Counted from the stretch's first letter, positions 12,301-43,446 are shown. The stretch is DNA of 64,000 nt from Metaphire vulgaris (GCA_018105865.1 CM030837.1:8628725-8692724), one strand, 5' to 3'. Program-made: numbers and translations. Notes: a model not told the origin generated them from the letters alone.

Positions 12301-13338
12301 TCTGCTACCGAAGATAGGTAGCGTAATTTTGCACAGTGATCACCTCATCATACGATTGACTTCTGTGGTAGCGAAAGGCAGTTACAGTCTTCCAGTTATT
12401 AATCATGACTGCTTGGTTCACCTGATGATTTGTGAATTCTCTATTAATTATTCAGTTCTCATAGAGAAATAAAACAAATGGATATCTCGTGTTTACTTTT
12501 TTCATTAAATAACTCAAATTTGTGGCGAGACAATCACTGAATCTTGTCTTTGTTGAAAGCTTTCATTCCTGGTCCACCTATCTTCGATGCACTGGAAGGT
12601 TCTTCGTGCACTGCTTCGAGGGCGAATTGCTACGGAGACGACACCTGTTGGACTTACAACCTCGACAGGTATCGTTACATCATTCACGGCTGCAATCTGG
12701 CGTTCCAGTTTGTGGCAGCTGGATTCTTCTTGGTTTCACTCTATTTGCTTAGAAAGGATCCAATCGAACCCGTTGGAAGAGAAGACATCGGTCGGAGAAG
12801 CGCCAAGGAAAAGAACGAGGCTGAAGAGCGAACGGCAGACGGCGAAGGAGCCAAACACTCGATGATTGAGGTCGTCCAATCAAGAATCGCGTCAAACCTT
12901 CTGGCGAATAAACCAGAACTGATGAAGTTTCAGTCGAGAGCTGTACGAAGCAGCAACAGAAGCAGCAACAGAGGTAGCAGCAGCAGCAGCGGATTCAACA
13001 AGGAGTGGAGAAACGAGGGCCGTCGCAAATCATCGAATGACTCAGTCTTTGTTAGAGACGATGACACTAATGCATCGAAATCAGGCGTCGGAGGAGAAGA
13101 AGATAAGACGAAAGATAAGACATCGTTATCCAACCAATCGACCGATTCTGCGTTCGCCGACAGCAGCGACCGAACGGACGACGCCTCGGGCGGACAAATC
13201 AACGACGCCTTCGATCATCAAGAAGCTTCGATCGATGCGATCACAGATCGAGAAAGGGAAACGCCGAATCGAATCGAAGAGGGTTCGAGTCCAATCGACG
13301 ACGTTGCAAGCACAATAACCGAAAGCACAAAACTGTGA
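4330..13338 (+). CDS. organic anion transporter (OATP/SLCO family), nine exons
   Basis: A predicted plasma-membrane, 12-helix transporter for amphipathic organic anions; the substrate cannot be told. Exons: 4330-5164, 5593-5679, 6289-7149, 7832-7987, 8589-8781, 10497-10638 (start could be 10515), 10925-11079, 11624-11688 and 12560-13338. All phases match and total 3273 nt (1090 residues), longer than the usual 650-750. Family signs are helix 1 near residues 79-98, a TM2-3 block ending FPVPYF, the AWWLG signature near residue 319, and a cysteine-rich Kazal-like loop near 711-780 containing SACQAGC. The IPGPPIF block precedes the last helix. The start is the first ATG after an acceptor-like GGTGCAG. 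Two oddities stand out: an intracellular loop of roughly 250 residues in exon 3, where the frame changes twice, and a long polar C-terminal tail. The family call is firm; orthology is not resolved. Confidence 0.88.
5186..5428. mobile_element. hAT-like MITE in OATP intron 1, TIR CAGAAATGTCCATGGGT
   Basis: The ends are inverted (CAGAAATGTCC ... GGACATTTCTG) and an exact 8-bp duplication ATCTTATT flanks the element (5178-5185 and 5429-5436). The interior is made of degenerate AACCCAACCC units. A related copy lies at 54404-54794. No coding capacity is seen. An 8-bp duplication is typical of hAT elements. Confidence 0.9.
6289..7149 (+). CDS. OATP exon 3 with two compensating frame changes
   Basis: Both ends of this exon read in one frame. 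The 5' part holds AWWLG and the following helix, and the 3' end (ending IVKPFS plus one base) joins exon 4 in phase. That frame is closed by TGA at 6558 and TAG at 6855. Between them the next frame is open and encodes a low-complexity stretch rich in Arg/Glu, then Ser/Asp (for example SSSSDSDSE), as expected of a cytoplasmic loop. No convincing small intron explains the change. Two single-base assembly errors, an allele-specific indel pair or a real double frameshift remain possible. Confidence 0.7.
8907..9230. mobile_element. hAT-like MITE in OATP intron 5, ends CAGGGACGGTTCC / GGAACCGCCACTG
   Basis: Near-perfect inverted ends are flanked by the 8-mer TCTGTCTC on both sides (8899-8906 and 9231-9238). 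The right flank runs straight into a (GTCT)n/(CT)n tract, which may have grown from the duplicated target. The interior carries three variants of the T-rich motif TTTTTTGCTTGTCAG. No transposase is present. Confidence 0.8.
9231..9300. repeat. (GTCT)n (CT)n microsatellite
   Basis: This pyrimidine-only tract directly abuts the right end of the MITE at 8907-9230. Confidence 0.9.
9762..10442. mobile_element. hAT-like element, TIR CAGTGGTTCTTAACC, host of a nested element
   Basis: The ends CAGTGGTTCTTAACC and GGTTAAGAACCAATG are inverted and flanked by an exact TTATAGTG duplication (9754-9761 and 10443-10450). The TIR resembles those of known hAT elements. A second element sits inside at 9830-10143. 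Nothing in the remaining sequence encodes transposase. Confidence 0.88.
9830..10143. mobile_element. nested hAT-like MITE, TIR CAGGCCCTCCGAG
   Basis: The ends CAGGCCCTCCGAG and CTCGGAGGCCCTG are perfect inverted repeats. The flanks ATACTGAA and GTACTGAA match at 7 of 8 positions. The interior has several GGGCCCCTGTGC units and the T-rich motif near 9903-9930. It inserted into the element at 9762-10442, so it is the younger of the two. Confidence 0.87.
10497..10638 (+). CDS. OATP exon 6: first part of the Kazal-like extracellular loop
   Basis: This short exon is easy to miss. It reads in the phase left by exon 5 (two bases) and ends at phase 0 to join exon 7. It encodes a cysteine-rich segment with CSAKCDC and, further on, SACQAGC, matching the loop between helices 9 and 10 of OATPs. 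The next exon continues with NCSCVPGD. The acceptor may be at 10496 or 10514; both keep the frame. Confidence 0.8.
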
Positions 13339-13949
13339 GACATTGAATCGTGCGTCTGAATATAGGCCTATTAACGAGACTCCGAAAATTCATCATCGGC
13401 AAAAAAGCAATTTTAATCTTTTACAATCCGATTCATTTGAATTTAACTAAATCGATAAATTCCAACAGCTGAGGAAATGTTGGCGATTGAAATAACTGCA
13501 GTCGCCTTTAGGTGAAATATCTGAAAGCAGATGAAAGCGGCAGTCACGGTCACAATACGACGATGCCACGAGAGAAGGCAGCGAAACAAACGACAGTTGA
13601 TGAATGCAATGACAATGTACAGATAACTCCGAAGTTGTCATATTGCGTCAACGACCAACATCATCTTAACAATTATAATCAATCAATCATAACAATTCTA
13701 CCGTGTGATTACATTATGCATCTTATAACTCCTTATGTATACACATTGATGCATCTTCCAATGCACAGTGAAATAGGCCTAGCGTTGTCCGTTGAGATAT
13801 TATTGTATAAATGTTAACTAATTCAAACAATTTATTTTGCTTCGGTCCAAACTGAAACATGCTTAAAACTTCATTTTAAGTGTCGTGTTCTATAGGTCTT
13901 TGGAAATGTTTTCTTTGAAATGTCATGACAACAACGATGCATTTCTAGC

Positions 13950-13955
13950 AATAAA
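13950..13955 (+). promoter_or_regulatory. possible polyadenylation signal of the OATP gene
   Basis: This is an AATAAA hexamer about 610 bases after the OATP stop codon. No transcript evidence is available, so it is only a candidate. Confidence 0.3.
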
Positions 13956-15116
13956 CGTGAAAATGTCTTTTTTCGCTTTTTACAAAGAGAGATAACAATA
14001 AGTAAGATAGGACAGCTATAGTGAGAGCGAAGGTTTCCTCACTATCGCTGAATATGAAGGACAATTTATGCACAGCTGTCTTGGCCTTGCAGGGTCTGTA
14101 GCGGGCCATTGGCAGTTGGAAGAGTTTGGGTCCCAACTGAACCAGCTCATCATGATGAGTGAAATTCTGAACGATCCCTCATGACGCTGTTCCAAATTGA
14201 AACACGACTTTTCAATTATTGTTCCCCGTCTGTGTTTGTCCTGCCTGTTCCTATTGTTGTAGGACCGGTTTAACATAGTTAAAAACCTTTAGCAGAAGAA
14301 AATCAGAGTTAAAAGACAACCTGTAGGCAATATTGTTTAGAGGACCAATAAAAACAGCTTTTCAACAGGTAACCGGTCAAAACGGCGCAAGTGATAGGCA
14401 GCCTACAGACCAGAAAAACTGGTAAATTAGGCAATAGGCCTCCGTCCTCTTCCTCCCTTTTACATGGGTCAACGGTCAAGCAGCGACATATTGATCGGAG
14501 CTGTGCATTTGACTTTTTATAGTGCTTCAGCACGATCACGTGATGTGGCGGTTATGGGTGATGAATTTGCTACTAGACTTATTTTATTGGATAGAATTCA
14601 GTGCAATTGCTCTTACATAATCAAGCCTATCAACGCATTAGCGTAACTTTGAACATTAGCTTTTAAATCTTTTGTCCAACTGAATACATAAATATGTCCA
14701 TTGATGGTCCCTCTGGGAGGGCTAAAGGTGAATGTCGAAAGATTACACATTTTCGTCTGCGCCGTTTTGTCGAGGTACACCCCTTGCACTCGATACGCCA
14801 TTGATCCACCAACCCAATCATCTGACCTACTAACTGGTCTGACACAATGCAAAATAATTAGTTCACAGCATGTTAGTTATTCAAAATACTCGTTTTAATT
14901 TACTTTTCTGTCTAACATAGCATATTCAATTGAGCGTGCACAACCGTGAAATAATCCGGAATGAAATTTCATGACAGCGTTTTAAATGAGGAAACGTATT
15001 TGGATGTTTGAGTGTATTTACTCAAGGTACAGTAGAATAATATCAGATGAATCCATCGACGGAAAACTATAACTGTGACTCGGTATGAGTTTCCACAAAA
15101 TATCCTGACGGTCTTT

Positions 15117-15292
15117 CAGTGGCGGCTCTAGGATTTGGCAAGTGGGGGGCCGTTGGAGGGCAACTTCTAATCATGGGGGCCAACCATTTGTTGTTTAATA
15201 TATGTAGCATTAAGTATAGGGTCCCAACTGGGGCACTGGGGGCCAGGCAGTCAATAGGGGGCACAGGCCCCTGACGGTGGAGCCTGCCACTG
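15117..15292. mobile_element. hAT-like MITE, TIR CAGTGGCGGCTC (copy 1)
   Basis: The inverted ends CAGTGGCGGCTC and GAGCCTGCCACTG are flanked by an exact CGGTCTTT duplication (15109-15116 and 15293-15300). The interior matches copies at 20309, 54578 and 57390. It is too short to encode a protein. Confidence 0.92.
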
Positions 15293-16157
15293 CGGTCTTT
15301 GAAGGCTTCGAATCCATCTTTAACACGTTGACTGCGGCCTGTTAAATAAGTGCGGATACTATTGACGAGCGGCTTGGCAGTTCCTATACAAAATGCGTGC
15401 GATCATGCGTGAATCAGCCGTTAGATCAAGGCCCGATCACGGAAACAGAGGCAAGCCATCTGTTACTAGTATCATGTTCTCTTTACTCAGGTATGCACCA
15501 ATTCATTGAAAAATGCAGGTGGTCGGCGGCTCCATAACCGCGCAACGTAGACTTTGTCAGGGACTAGTAGTTATTCAACAATGGAGATTGGATAAAACAA
15601 TCAATGTCACGGGTCAAGAATGCAAGGCAATAAAATTGGCCATCACTGTGGCAAAATGGACGCTATAGCCGATATAAATTCTAAGACCTTAGTAAGGACC
15701 TCAATTATCTAGTGACTCTAGTCCAAAAACGCTGACGGCATTGCGCCTATGGTGATACAAGTTATTTGGGGTATTTATATTGAAGCTGAGGCGTGGGGTT
15801 TAGAAGGTGGGCCTTTTAAGGCCAATCGACGTTCTTCAGTAGAATGTGGCGCTTCCGATTGGTCATTTAGTCCACCTGCTGCAATAGATGCGCCAATCTC
15901 AAGTGAAACCAAGACTTCTATTGTAATTAGCATGGAGCATTTGAAATTGTGGTTTTTTGAACAGGTGTTTATAGGACAAATATTTATAATTTTCTATAAA
16001 ATTTGCTTTTCTTGATCGGTCAAAGTAAAATTAAGAATGATTCCAAGATCCGTATAAGCTAAAAATATTTGGCACTGAACCAAGGACGTCAATGAAGCGC
16101 CCTGAGAAACCAAAATAAGGACGTCAGTTGACGTCCCTAGCGTTCAACGTGTTAAAC

Positions 16158-16997
16158 TAGACCTGTGCGCCGACGCTCTGAGGGTCGGCGGCGGCGTTTG
16201 CCCGCTCTATCACCGGCTGCGGCGGCGCGCCGAGCCAATTTTGACGGCGGCGGCGGCGGCGGCGTACGAACGGTTAATACAGTACAGTACGTGTGACTAC
16301 AAAGGATGCCATATGACGTCGTCGTTTTTGTTCAATTCTTATGGTCTTTTGTCACCCGGTTCATTTGAAAACAATGTTACGAATTTATAATGCATATTAA
16401 AGATAAAATTATGCAATTTTTAAGAAGTGTATAAAAATAAAAAAGGTAAATTTCTTATAAGATAATATTGCTTCATTATATATCCGAAATTGACCATAAA
16501 TGAAAACTTTTAAAAAGTTTATGTGCCAACTTAGAAAACAAAGCACCGCCGACATCAGACTAGAAAGATTTAAACTAAGCTAAGAGGATTTAAACAACAA
16601 ACGCTCTCAGTTACGATGCATAGGTTCGCTGCTCGTGTAATTAACTGTGCACAGTTAATTTTGGCATCTTTTTTGTATTCGCATAATTTTCATCGAATAC
16701 GCTTTTCTTTAGCCATTTTGCAGAATGTAAACAATACAGGACGTCATTCGATAGACGAATGAAGCGAAGTAAATAAGTAACGTGTGTTTTGAGTTAGCTA
16801 GTGTTGCCTATTTGGTGGACATTTTGTCCACGTATTATAACAGTGTTGGTATACTCTGGTTATATGAGAGAAATAATTTCACCATAGGGACGCCGGCGTC
16901 ACGCCGGTATCCTCTCGGCGGCGGCGGCGCGCCGATCCTGTATCACCGGTGGCGGCGGCGTCATGCAAAACGTCGGCGGCGGCGGTGCACAGGTCTA
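16158..16997. mobile_element. inverted-repeat element with GC-rich subterminal arrays
   Basis: The ends TAGACCTGTGC and GCACAGGTCTA are inverted. Each end has 100-120 bp of GGCGGC/GCCGAC-rich sequence, while the 600-bp core is AT-rich. I found no convincing target duplication and no transposase. It looks like a non-autonomous DNA transposon of unknown superfamily. Confidence 0.65.
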
Positions 16998-18599
16998 CTT
17001 TTAAGTCTAGTTTCAATAGCAGCTCCCTCTACACTGACGATTCCACGTTCACAACGCGTCATTGACAGATTCAGTGGAGAGCTAGGCTTCTGTTTCGCCG
17101 GATTAGCATTTTAGACGGAATCGATATTGCATTCCAAGACTAAGAACCCGATTGCAGGGCAAATTATATTGAGACGTCAAGGACTCTACAGTGTAGATGA
17201 ACGGTGCAGAGACAATTGACAACGTAAACCTTGGCAGACCTACAATATTATTTAATGTATGGAGGTTTATTGTTTAATTTTAAAATGACCCGTGAGATAA
17301 GCAACAATGTGTGGCCAATAGTGAGCTACCAATACCCTTAAATGACTAGAAATGGAAGGGATTATGACAAGATGGCGAAAGACCTGAACGAGGCTTATTA
17401 TAAGCGACAGATAAGATAAGAGCTTATTCTATTGAGTGAATGTGTATCTTTATATGGCACTGAGTCGTCCGTTCTTATGCTGATTCGCTGTTGACCAGTC
17501 ATCGTCGGTGCATCTGTCGCTCATTATGCGGCCGATCGTGACCGACAGCGCCATGGCCAGTCAGCCGGCCCACCCTTAGCCATGGCCAGTCAGCCGACCC
17601 AGCAGGCAGCGCCAGGCGCAGCTGTCACGATGCTTACGACGGACATCAGCCGCCGTCGGTCGCTCGATCTGATGACTCCTGTCTAATAGTAAATGGAACC
17701 AGATGATCCGACGACATCGAGCTTCTTAATTTGGAAGACGGTCGATCTGTTGAGTCTGTTCTGTGTGACAAAGCTAAGGAACCTTAAGAGCGATATAATG
17801 GGCTTACGGTGAAATAATGTGTAGAGTGGAGCATTCTGAGCAGCGTTTTGAGTGTGTATTGTACACGAAGGGGTGATGGGGTGATGGGATACCATTTCCT
17901 TTGTTATCATGCTCTCGTACGATTCTTCTTCTTCAGATGCTCAGTCCAAAGACAGGTTCCATACTCCAGCGTCGCCACTTTTCTCTGTATTGAGTTGTGT
18001 CGTCATTACACTGCTAATCTCACGAAAGGAAAATAATAGGCCTAAATAATTATGAAATAGACCAATAATAAATATTCGAACCCATTTGAATGCATAGCAG
18101 ACAAAATGCATGCTCCGCGTAAGTGCGTGGAAGTTGGCTGATAAAATTTGATTATAAAGAATTTCACGCAAATCTAATTGCATCTCTTGACCAGAACGGT
18201 TCAGAAACTGCGTATTATGGCTGTCTTGCTGCTCTTTGCGTTTTTTTTCACTCGTACTAGTTACGACAAAGTTCATTCAAACTTAAGTGATGGAAAAGCA
18301 AAAAGGTTATCGAATAGAGTAGCTTACCATTGAAATCTGAAATTTGAAGGACTAAAATGCACTTGTAGTTCACATTTTACACTCATTTGCATCTGCCTGA
18401 TTTCCAATTTCAACTTGCAAGGTAGGTGTATCTATGCTAACATAAATCTCTAATGCAGACTTTGGGACGCGTTTGTGTTTGAGCGGCTACTTATTGCGAG
18501 GGGTAAGGCAAGGGGCACGACGAACTGCTGTGAACATGAACATACGCTTCCAGTACAAGATGACAACGAGTGGTTCTACATAAAGTTCACTTCATTCAT

Positions 18600-19030
18600 C
18601 AAAACCGGTCTACCTGTGAGAACTCTTAACGCCTCAGTCCTCTCGACCCACAAGATCGTAATCTCATCTCACACTTCTCGCACGTCCGTTATAAGTCAGT
18701 TATTAGGCCTACTCAAAATCGACAGCCGCGCTTTTTCATACATCGCACCAAAACTTTGGAACTCAGTTCCAGCATCCCTCCGCAGCCTACGACATGGAAA
18801 AACAACATGTTCTGAATTTTCAGTTCCTTTAATTCATTATCTCCTCAAGCCTCTAGGTCTAAACTTTAAAACCTTCCTGTTCCAAAAGTCATCCCCTTCG
18901 TATAGTTATAACAACCCGTCTTATGAATATACTGATCTGGCTAACAATTGATCCTTGCCTATAGCAATTTCAAGAGAGGCTAATCACGTAAGAATAAGCC
19001 ACGAGATTTTACTTACTTACTTACTTTTAA
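18600..19030 (+). pseudogene. 3' fragment of a non-LTR retrotransposon (LINE)
   Basis: Translation in one frame gives SRAFSYIAPKLWNSVPASLR and then FKTFLF. This is the characteristic end of the protein of L2/CR1/Jockey-like LINEs. The catalytic reverse transcriptase core is absent, so the copy is heavily 5'-truncated and inactive. It ends near an (ACTT)n run at 19010-19026. Confidence 0.7.
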
Positions 19031-19109
19031 GAGAATCTAAGGAATGATTTCTTTTGAGTCTGAATTCTCTGACTATATCTTCCATGCGTAAGCTGATGTC
19101 TAAAAATTC

Positions 19110-19265
19110 ATGCAATATAATAATAATAATTAATAATAATGCGATTATAAGTGGTTTAGGAGGCTAAGTAAGCCTGTGTGAAAACCACTGATGTGACCAT
19201 ATGATTTTGCCTTATCTAATCTTAAACTTCTATAGCGCCACTTTATAATGCATAGAATCATCAGA
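19110..19265 (-). repeat. LINE 3' tail (minus strand)
   Basis: Read on the minus strand, the sequence contains the tail-like TGGCGCTATAGAAGTTTAAG, followed downstream by an (ATT)-type tract. Similar tails occur at 38945-39085 (minus) and 49590-49620 (plus). This suggests one LINE family with A/T-rich microsatellite tails. Confidence 0.5.
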
Positions 19266-20308
19266 ATGGCACACAAAATCAAAATCATTTCAGGATCGAA
19301 GTCACAGTCACCGGGTCTCTCGGTTGTAACCTACTGCAACATAAAACACACGTATACATAACTAACTGTCAGTTGCTGTTCAGTCTTCTCCTGTGGGTCA
19401 CACATTTAATAGGCTGTGGAGAGTAACTGGTCCCTTTGATAACAGCGCTTGAGTCAGAGTCGAGAAGAGTCTAAGAAACAATCTGGTGACTAACCGTTTA
19501 AGGTTTCTGTCCATTTATTGACATTCTGAAGTCCATTTCAATCGGCAAACACACGCCGCTCTGAATTATTCGATCGCCGCGAACGATGACTCAACAACCG
19601 GCGACCGCTTCCTGGACGTGGGACTCGTTCTTGGCAGAGAAAGGGAAGAGAAGAAGGGAGACGGACGGAAACGAAGGGCTTTTGTCTGAAAGCGTTTCTA
19701 TTGTCTGCACCCACATTCTACGCAGCGTCTCCTCGTGTGGCTGCAGTAGGACATTTTCCAGACGAAGACTTTTACGATCCGTGTTCTAAGACGTATTACT
19801 GTTCTCCGATCAGGTAAGCTTCTGCAACCAGCATTGCAATAATAATAATTATTAACAGCATCGCTTAAGCCAAGTGCCACTATAATAATAACGATTCAAT
19901 GACAACGCAGATTTTGTCACATCATTGCCAAAACGAAGCGGTCGTAAGCGACTGGCAAACGATTCTGAGCATTACGAGCACAAGAGCAGTTTCCTAAGCA
20001 CAGCTGTTGCTGTTTATGTGGTACATGCTGTTGAAATAAACCCAAAACAAGTGGAGTTGCTGAAGACAAAATACGCCATTAAACCACCATTTAGCCGTAG
20101 ACAGGTCAACTTCTGTAAAATACTGGAATAAATCAAAAGCGTAATTGAAAATTTGTCACAGGAAAACGAATTCAATGAGACATTGGCAGTCTTTATGATG
20201 CTGTTGTCTTCTATTTTGCTTTATGGCGTCATGCTGCGCTCTTTAATTCACTTATTCTTACCAGTCTTCTCCCCATTCGTGCCAAAAATTTATTGATCCA
20301 GGTAGGAA

Positions 20309-20487
20309 CAGTGGCGGCTCCAGAATTTGGCAAGGGGGCGTTGCGGTAGCAACTTCTAAGCATGGGGCCAAACATTTGTTGATACGTATGTAGTAGCAAG
20401 TATAGGGTCCAAACTGGAGGGCACTGGGGGGGCCAGGCATTTACTAGAGGAGCACGGGCCCACGTGCCCACTGTGGAGCCGCCACTG
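20309..20487. mobile_element. hAT-like MITE, TIR CAGTGGCGGCTC (copy 2)
   Basis: The ends CAGTGGCGGCTC and GAGCCGCCACTG are perfect inverted repeats. They are flanked by an exact GGTAGGAA duplication (20301-20308 and 20488-20495). The interior is homologous to the copy at 15117. Confidence 0.93.
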
Positions 20488-20762
20488 GGTAGGAAAGTAC
20501 ATGACATGTTTCTTTCTTTGTCAACATCTGAAAGGCTATTTATTCAGTTAAATACTAACGCAAGCGTCCGTGTTTTCCCCAACTTTAGCAATTTTGCATT
20601 CAGATCATAAATTGTAGGGTTTCCAACTTAGTTCAACAGATGGGATTTGCCATTCACTCGGTTAATCTGTTAGGTTCCTCTGAATATAACCTACACCGTA
20701 TATGTTCATCGTAGCGTCCTCCTTGTTATCTGCTAGAAGCGAGGTCGTCACCTGAAAGAGCG

Positions 20763-39635
<18,873 letters not shown>

Positions 39636-40440
39636 ATGGTCACCTCACCTGGCGACAGAAACAAACTGTGACAATTCTTTACCTGGATTAGACCAATGAA
39701 TATTCAAAGTAATTTAAAATACTTCCATTTTATTCTGCAAGGGCATGTGATCTTTTGAATGTTCTAGATTTTATTTGTAATCTAAGAAGGCACTTGATTT
39801 TGACATCTGTTTTTGACATAACGATTTGACACAGGCCAAGATTTGACCAGTCAAGGCGATTATCTGTTGACGCATTTCAAAGACTAGACGTTTTGGAATT
39901 GTGCTTTTATAATTATCTCTGTTATCTCGTATCGAATACGTGATTTAATTGTCAAGCCTGCTGGTCTAAAAAAGGCAGAGTTTTTCTTCTACGCGCTCAA
40001 AGAAAACGTCAATGACGGTGGGTGGAATTCTTCATCGAAATTAGTAAAATGAGACGAAGACTCTTTGAAAAGATAGCGGTGAAAAGTTCGTTTCCACTAA
40101 ATTCCAATATTTACTGCTATCAAGTTATTTTACCAGAACTGATGTTCTTGAGTCGTAGCTCAACGCTGACAAATGAGATTCGGAAAAATGAAAAATCTGC
40201 GAGAAACGTCAACTCACTTATCTTATCACGGTCTAAGCGCAATGCATATTCTAATGCACAGACGTTTGGACATCCAATTCCACAGATTTATTCTTAGTCT
40301 CGTATGTGAAGCTTTCTTCACTTTACTCTTTATTTCTTAATCAACTAAATGGCTTTTGCGTTCACCTTCGCCTTGAAATCAATTTGAAAGGTCAGTCAAT
40401 GACATTAGACTGTTAATCTAATGACTGAGGCTCAGTGATG

Positions 40441-40497
<57 letters not shown>

Positions 40498-40498
40498 T
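40441..40498. repeat. (TTA)n microsatellite
   Basis: About nineteen uninterrupted TTA triplets. Confidence 0.95.
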
Positions 40499-41533
40499 AG
40501 AAAGATGCTCGCTTCGCTTACTAGTGCAGGATAATACTAATCCAATACCTATACCTAATACCCAATCATTGAATTCATTGAACAACATTTCAATACGCCA
40601 CCTAGCTCTGCGCCACGTAATATTAGGCCTATGTACGTTAAAATCACGCAACTGTGGCCATTTTGTGACGCTGTACACGTATTTTTGTGTACGTTAAAAT
40701 GTACGTTAAGATCCTCAAGCTACGAACAATTGTTACCAATAGCAACGTCGTTTTCGATACATCGTCCACCAACGCATCGCGACGTAAGGACTAAACCGTC
40801 TACCAATAGTCAACGCTCGCCCACCAGATTGACTAAACGGTCTAAACCGTCTACCAATAGTCAACCAATCAGAACGCTTGAAGGTAACAGACAGAGAGAC
40901 ATGCAGATAAGGATCTTAATATTATAGAAGATTATCATTATTATTATTATTATCATCATCATCATCATCATCATCACTACTACTAGGGTCCTACTGGTTT
41001 TGTCATTTGTGAAGCTCATATGAGATTGACTTAACTCAAGTTAACTGTATTATGCAGCAGAGCCTATTTTGGCTTATTTTTAAGAATTACGTTCTGACAA
41101 GTGCCAAGAGATATTTTGTCGAATTACTTTGCCAAGTTTGTGATCTTAGTTTTTACTGCCGCCCTCTATTTTCGCAGCTCAGTTGTTTAGCTGTCAGTAG
41201 GCCTAACTACAGCGCTTAGAAGTTCGATCGCTCGGAATTTGCGTCGTGCAATACGAGAATCTAAAGTAGCATCCAACTATATTTGATAAATTTCAACTGC
41301 TTTTATTCAGATAAGCTTAATTGAAGATGAATGTAAGTTTGTTGATCCACTTCAAACAAATGAAAGCCTGAAGTCATTGCTAACCTTTCACTTTAAGTGA
41401 TCTAGTAGCGTCGTTTGCGATCACCAGAATCGAGTCAGGCCATTTGATATGAAGAATTGAAGATGGTTCTCTATCATCTCTTAGTTCAAAATAACTCCAG
41501 AGCTATTGCAAATGAGGATAATCCTGAAATGAG

Positions 41534-41699
41534 CAGGGGCGTAGCCAGGAATTTGATTTGGTAGGGTATAAATCTTAACTATGAACCGCATAAACCATAT
41601 AAATCGCATATAACCACATGTAAATTACATTAAAAAAACTTTAAGGTAGATTGATTTTGGGGGTATATATACCGATATACCCCCGTCGCTACGCCCCTG
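41534..41699. mobile_element. hAT-like MITE, TIR CAGGGGCGTAGCCAGGA
   Basis: The ends CAGGGGCGTAGC and GCTACGCCCCTG are perfect inverted repeats. The flanks GAAATGAG and TAAATGAG agree at 7 of 8 positions. It is non-coding. Confidence 0.88.
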
Positions 41700-42048
41700 T
41701 AAATGAGTATTAAATGAAACATTTTCAAATGCTTTCATCCTGTCGTTTAAATGTACAGGTTCATTCATCAAGCGCTTATGAAGATTTTGAAGCTATGAAA
41801 GGCATACATTGCGCTAAATTTTGAGCTGCTAACTACACGAGCGGTTTATTTTGACTTGTATCTTGTGCTGTTTTTAACTGATGTTGTGTGCCTTTGTTTT
41901 TATTTCTTCTTTCGGAATTAGTAAGGTATTTCTGAGGTAACTGGATGAAAGAATTATACGACTGCTACTTTCTTTCCGTCGTTAAAATAGATAAGAGAAT
42001 AGTTGTTGTAGTAGTCTTAATAATGAAATTGTTTCTGACTGTCGGTGT

Positions 42049-42050
42049 CT

Positions 42051-42109
<59 letters not shown>
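42049..42109. repeat. (TA)n microsatellite
   Basis: This is an almost uninterrupted TA tract. Confidence 0.95.
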
Positions 42110-42112
<3 letters not shown>

Positions 42113-42776
42113 TGTCTGAATTTGGTTTTATGGTTTTATTCTCAGAACTTCGACGTGTCCTGCTTATCGTAGGCCTATATGTTGTGCGAATGCATATGTT
42201 TCTTAAAGCTGTCCATTAAAAGTGATATGCAAACCTGAGACATTCACTTCTGTTTTCCAATGAGCTGCATTGACCGCATGTTTCACCAGAGCTAGGAAAT
42301 TATGTGCTCAATATAATAAAATGGCATATTTAAAATGGCAAGCGATCATTTTAAATAACTGTAACTAATTAAACTGTGAATGCATCTTGATACAAACTGA
42401 TCCATAACATACAGTCGGGGAGGTAGACACACAATTTCAATCAGAACACTCTGCGATTGTTTCATAGAAAGGATTAAGTAATTTGCTGTAAGATTCACTT
42501 TTGTATCTTTCACAATCGAAGGCTATAGAAGATGTGAGGCTAAAGAGTTAGTTTCAAACCGTCACAATTATTTATTACTATAAGATTTTGTTTGCTTTTT
42601 CTCACAAAGGTTGGAGCGTTTTAAAATTATTGTTTTAACTGTCAACTGTCAACTCTGCTTACACAAAATTCGCAGCTCTTACATAAAAATAGCGAATTAA
42701 ATATCTAGGTGTTTCCAGCGATCACTTGCGTATTAATAGGCCATTGCCTTGTGTATCGATCTTAGCATTTAGCGAT

Positions 42777-42959
42777 CAGTGTTTATTCTAGCCACCTTGA
42801 CATTGGGGGAGTTTGAAATGTTTGGGGGGACAAGATTTGTCTCTCCACGCTTGGGGGGATTTCCATCCCCAAGCCAACATATACACATTTTTGGGGAATT
42901 TTAAAACTGGGGATTCTCCCCCCCCAAAAAAAAAAAACACAGGCCTAGAATAAACACTG
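42777..42959. mobile_element. hAT-like MITE, TIR CAGKGTTTAWTCTAG (copy 2)
   Basis: The ends CAGTGTTTATTCTAG and CTAGAATAAACACTG are perfect inverted repeats, and TTTAGCGAT occurs on both sides. The TIR matches the element at 30744-30933, although the interiors differ. Confidence 0.9.
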
Positions 42960-43109
42960 TTTAGCGATCAACGTCTAAACTCATTCAAACCGATGCGAAA
43001 CAAGAACAGAAACGCTCCCGATCTTTTATTCCTGTCTGGGAGTTTTAGTGATTGACGGAGCAATGTTCTGAATCATTTGAGGGTTCTGCACATTAGTTTC
43101 TTTCAATGT

Positions 43110-43446
43110 CAGTGGCGTAGCGACGAGGGCAGGGGGCAACCGCCACAGGCCCCGAAATGGAGGCGCCAAAATCGATCCCAACAATTTAGTTAGGGTGGTC
43201 TTCTACCACGGTTAGATACATTGAGAATTTAATTTACCTCAACTTTCCGAAAAATTCTGACCAGCTAAAAAGAGGTAACTTATGTGACTTAGTTAGGTTA
43301 CATGAAGACGAATCTTAATCGGTAACTTGACTTACTTAACTAGCGAAATAGCTGATGACCTCTTTTTGCTTGTCTCCGATTTTTCAAAGTTAAGGGGGCT
43401 ATAAGTACGTTTTGCCCCGGGCGCCGGACACCCTAGCTACGCCACT
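43110..43446. mobile_element. hAT-like MITE, TIR CAGTGGCGTAGC (copy)
   Basis: The ends CAGTGGCGTAGC and GCTACGCCACTG are perfect inverted repeats. The flanks TTCAATGT and GCCAATGT match at 6 of 8 positions. The T-rich motif (GACCTCTTTTTGCTTGTC) occurs near 43357-43374. Confidence 0.85.

Larger units (their letters stand above)
13339..20762. other. intergenic region between the OATP and kinase genes
   Basis: No host gene is recognised. The region holds two CAGTGGCGGCTC elements, a GC-edged inverted-repeat element and two LINE remnants, each listed separately. The remainder is AT-rich sequence without visible features. The 5' UTR and promoter of the kinase gene presumably lie at the right end, but I see no clear core-promoter motif. 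Confidence 0.5.

Noticed and set aside
14400..14900. Short plus- and minus-strand frames around 14464-14898
   Set aside because: They are chance frames of 60-80 codons without domain, splice context or codon-use support.
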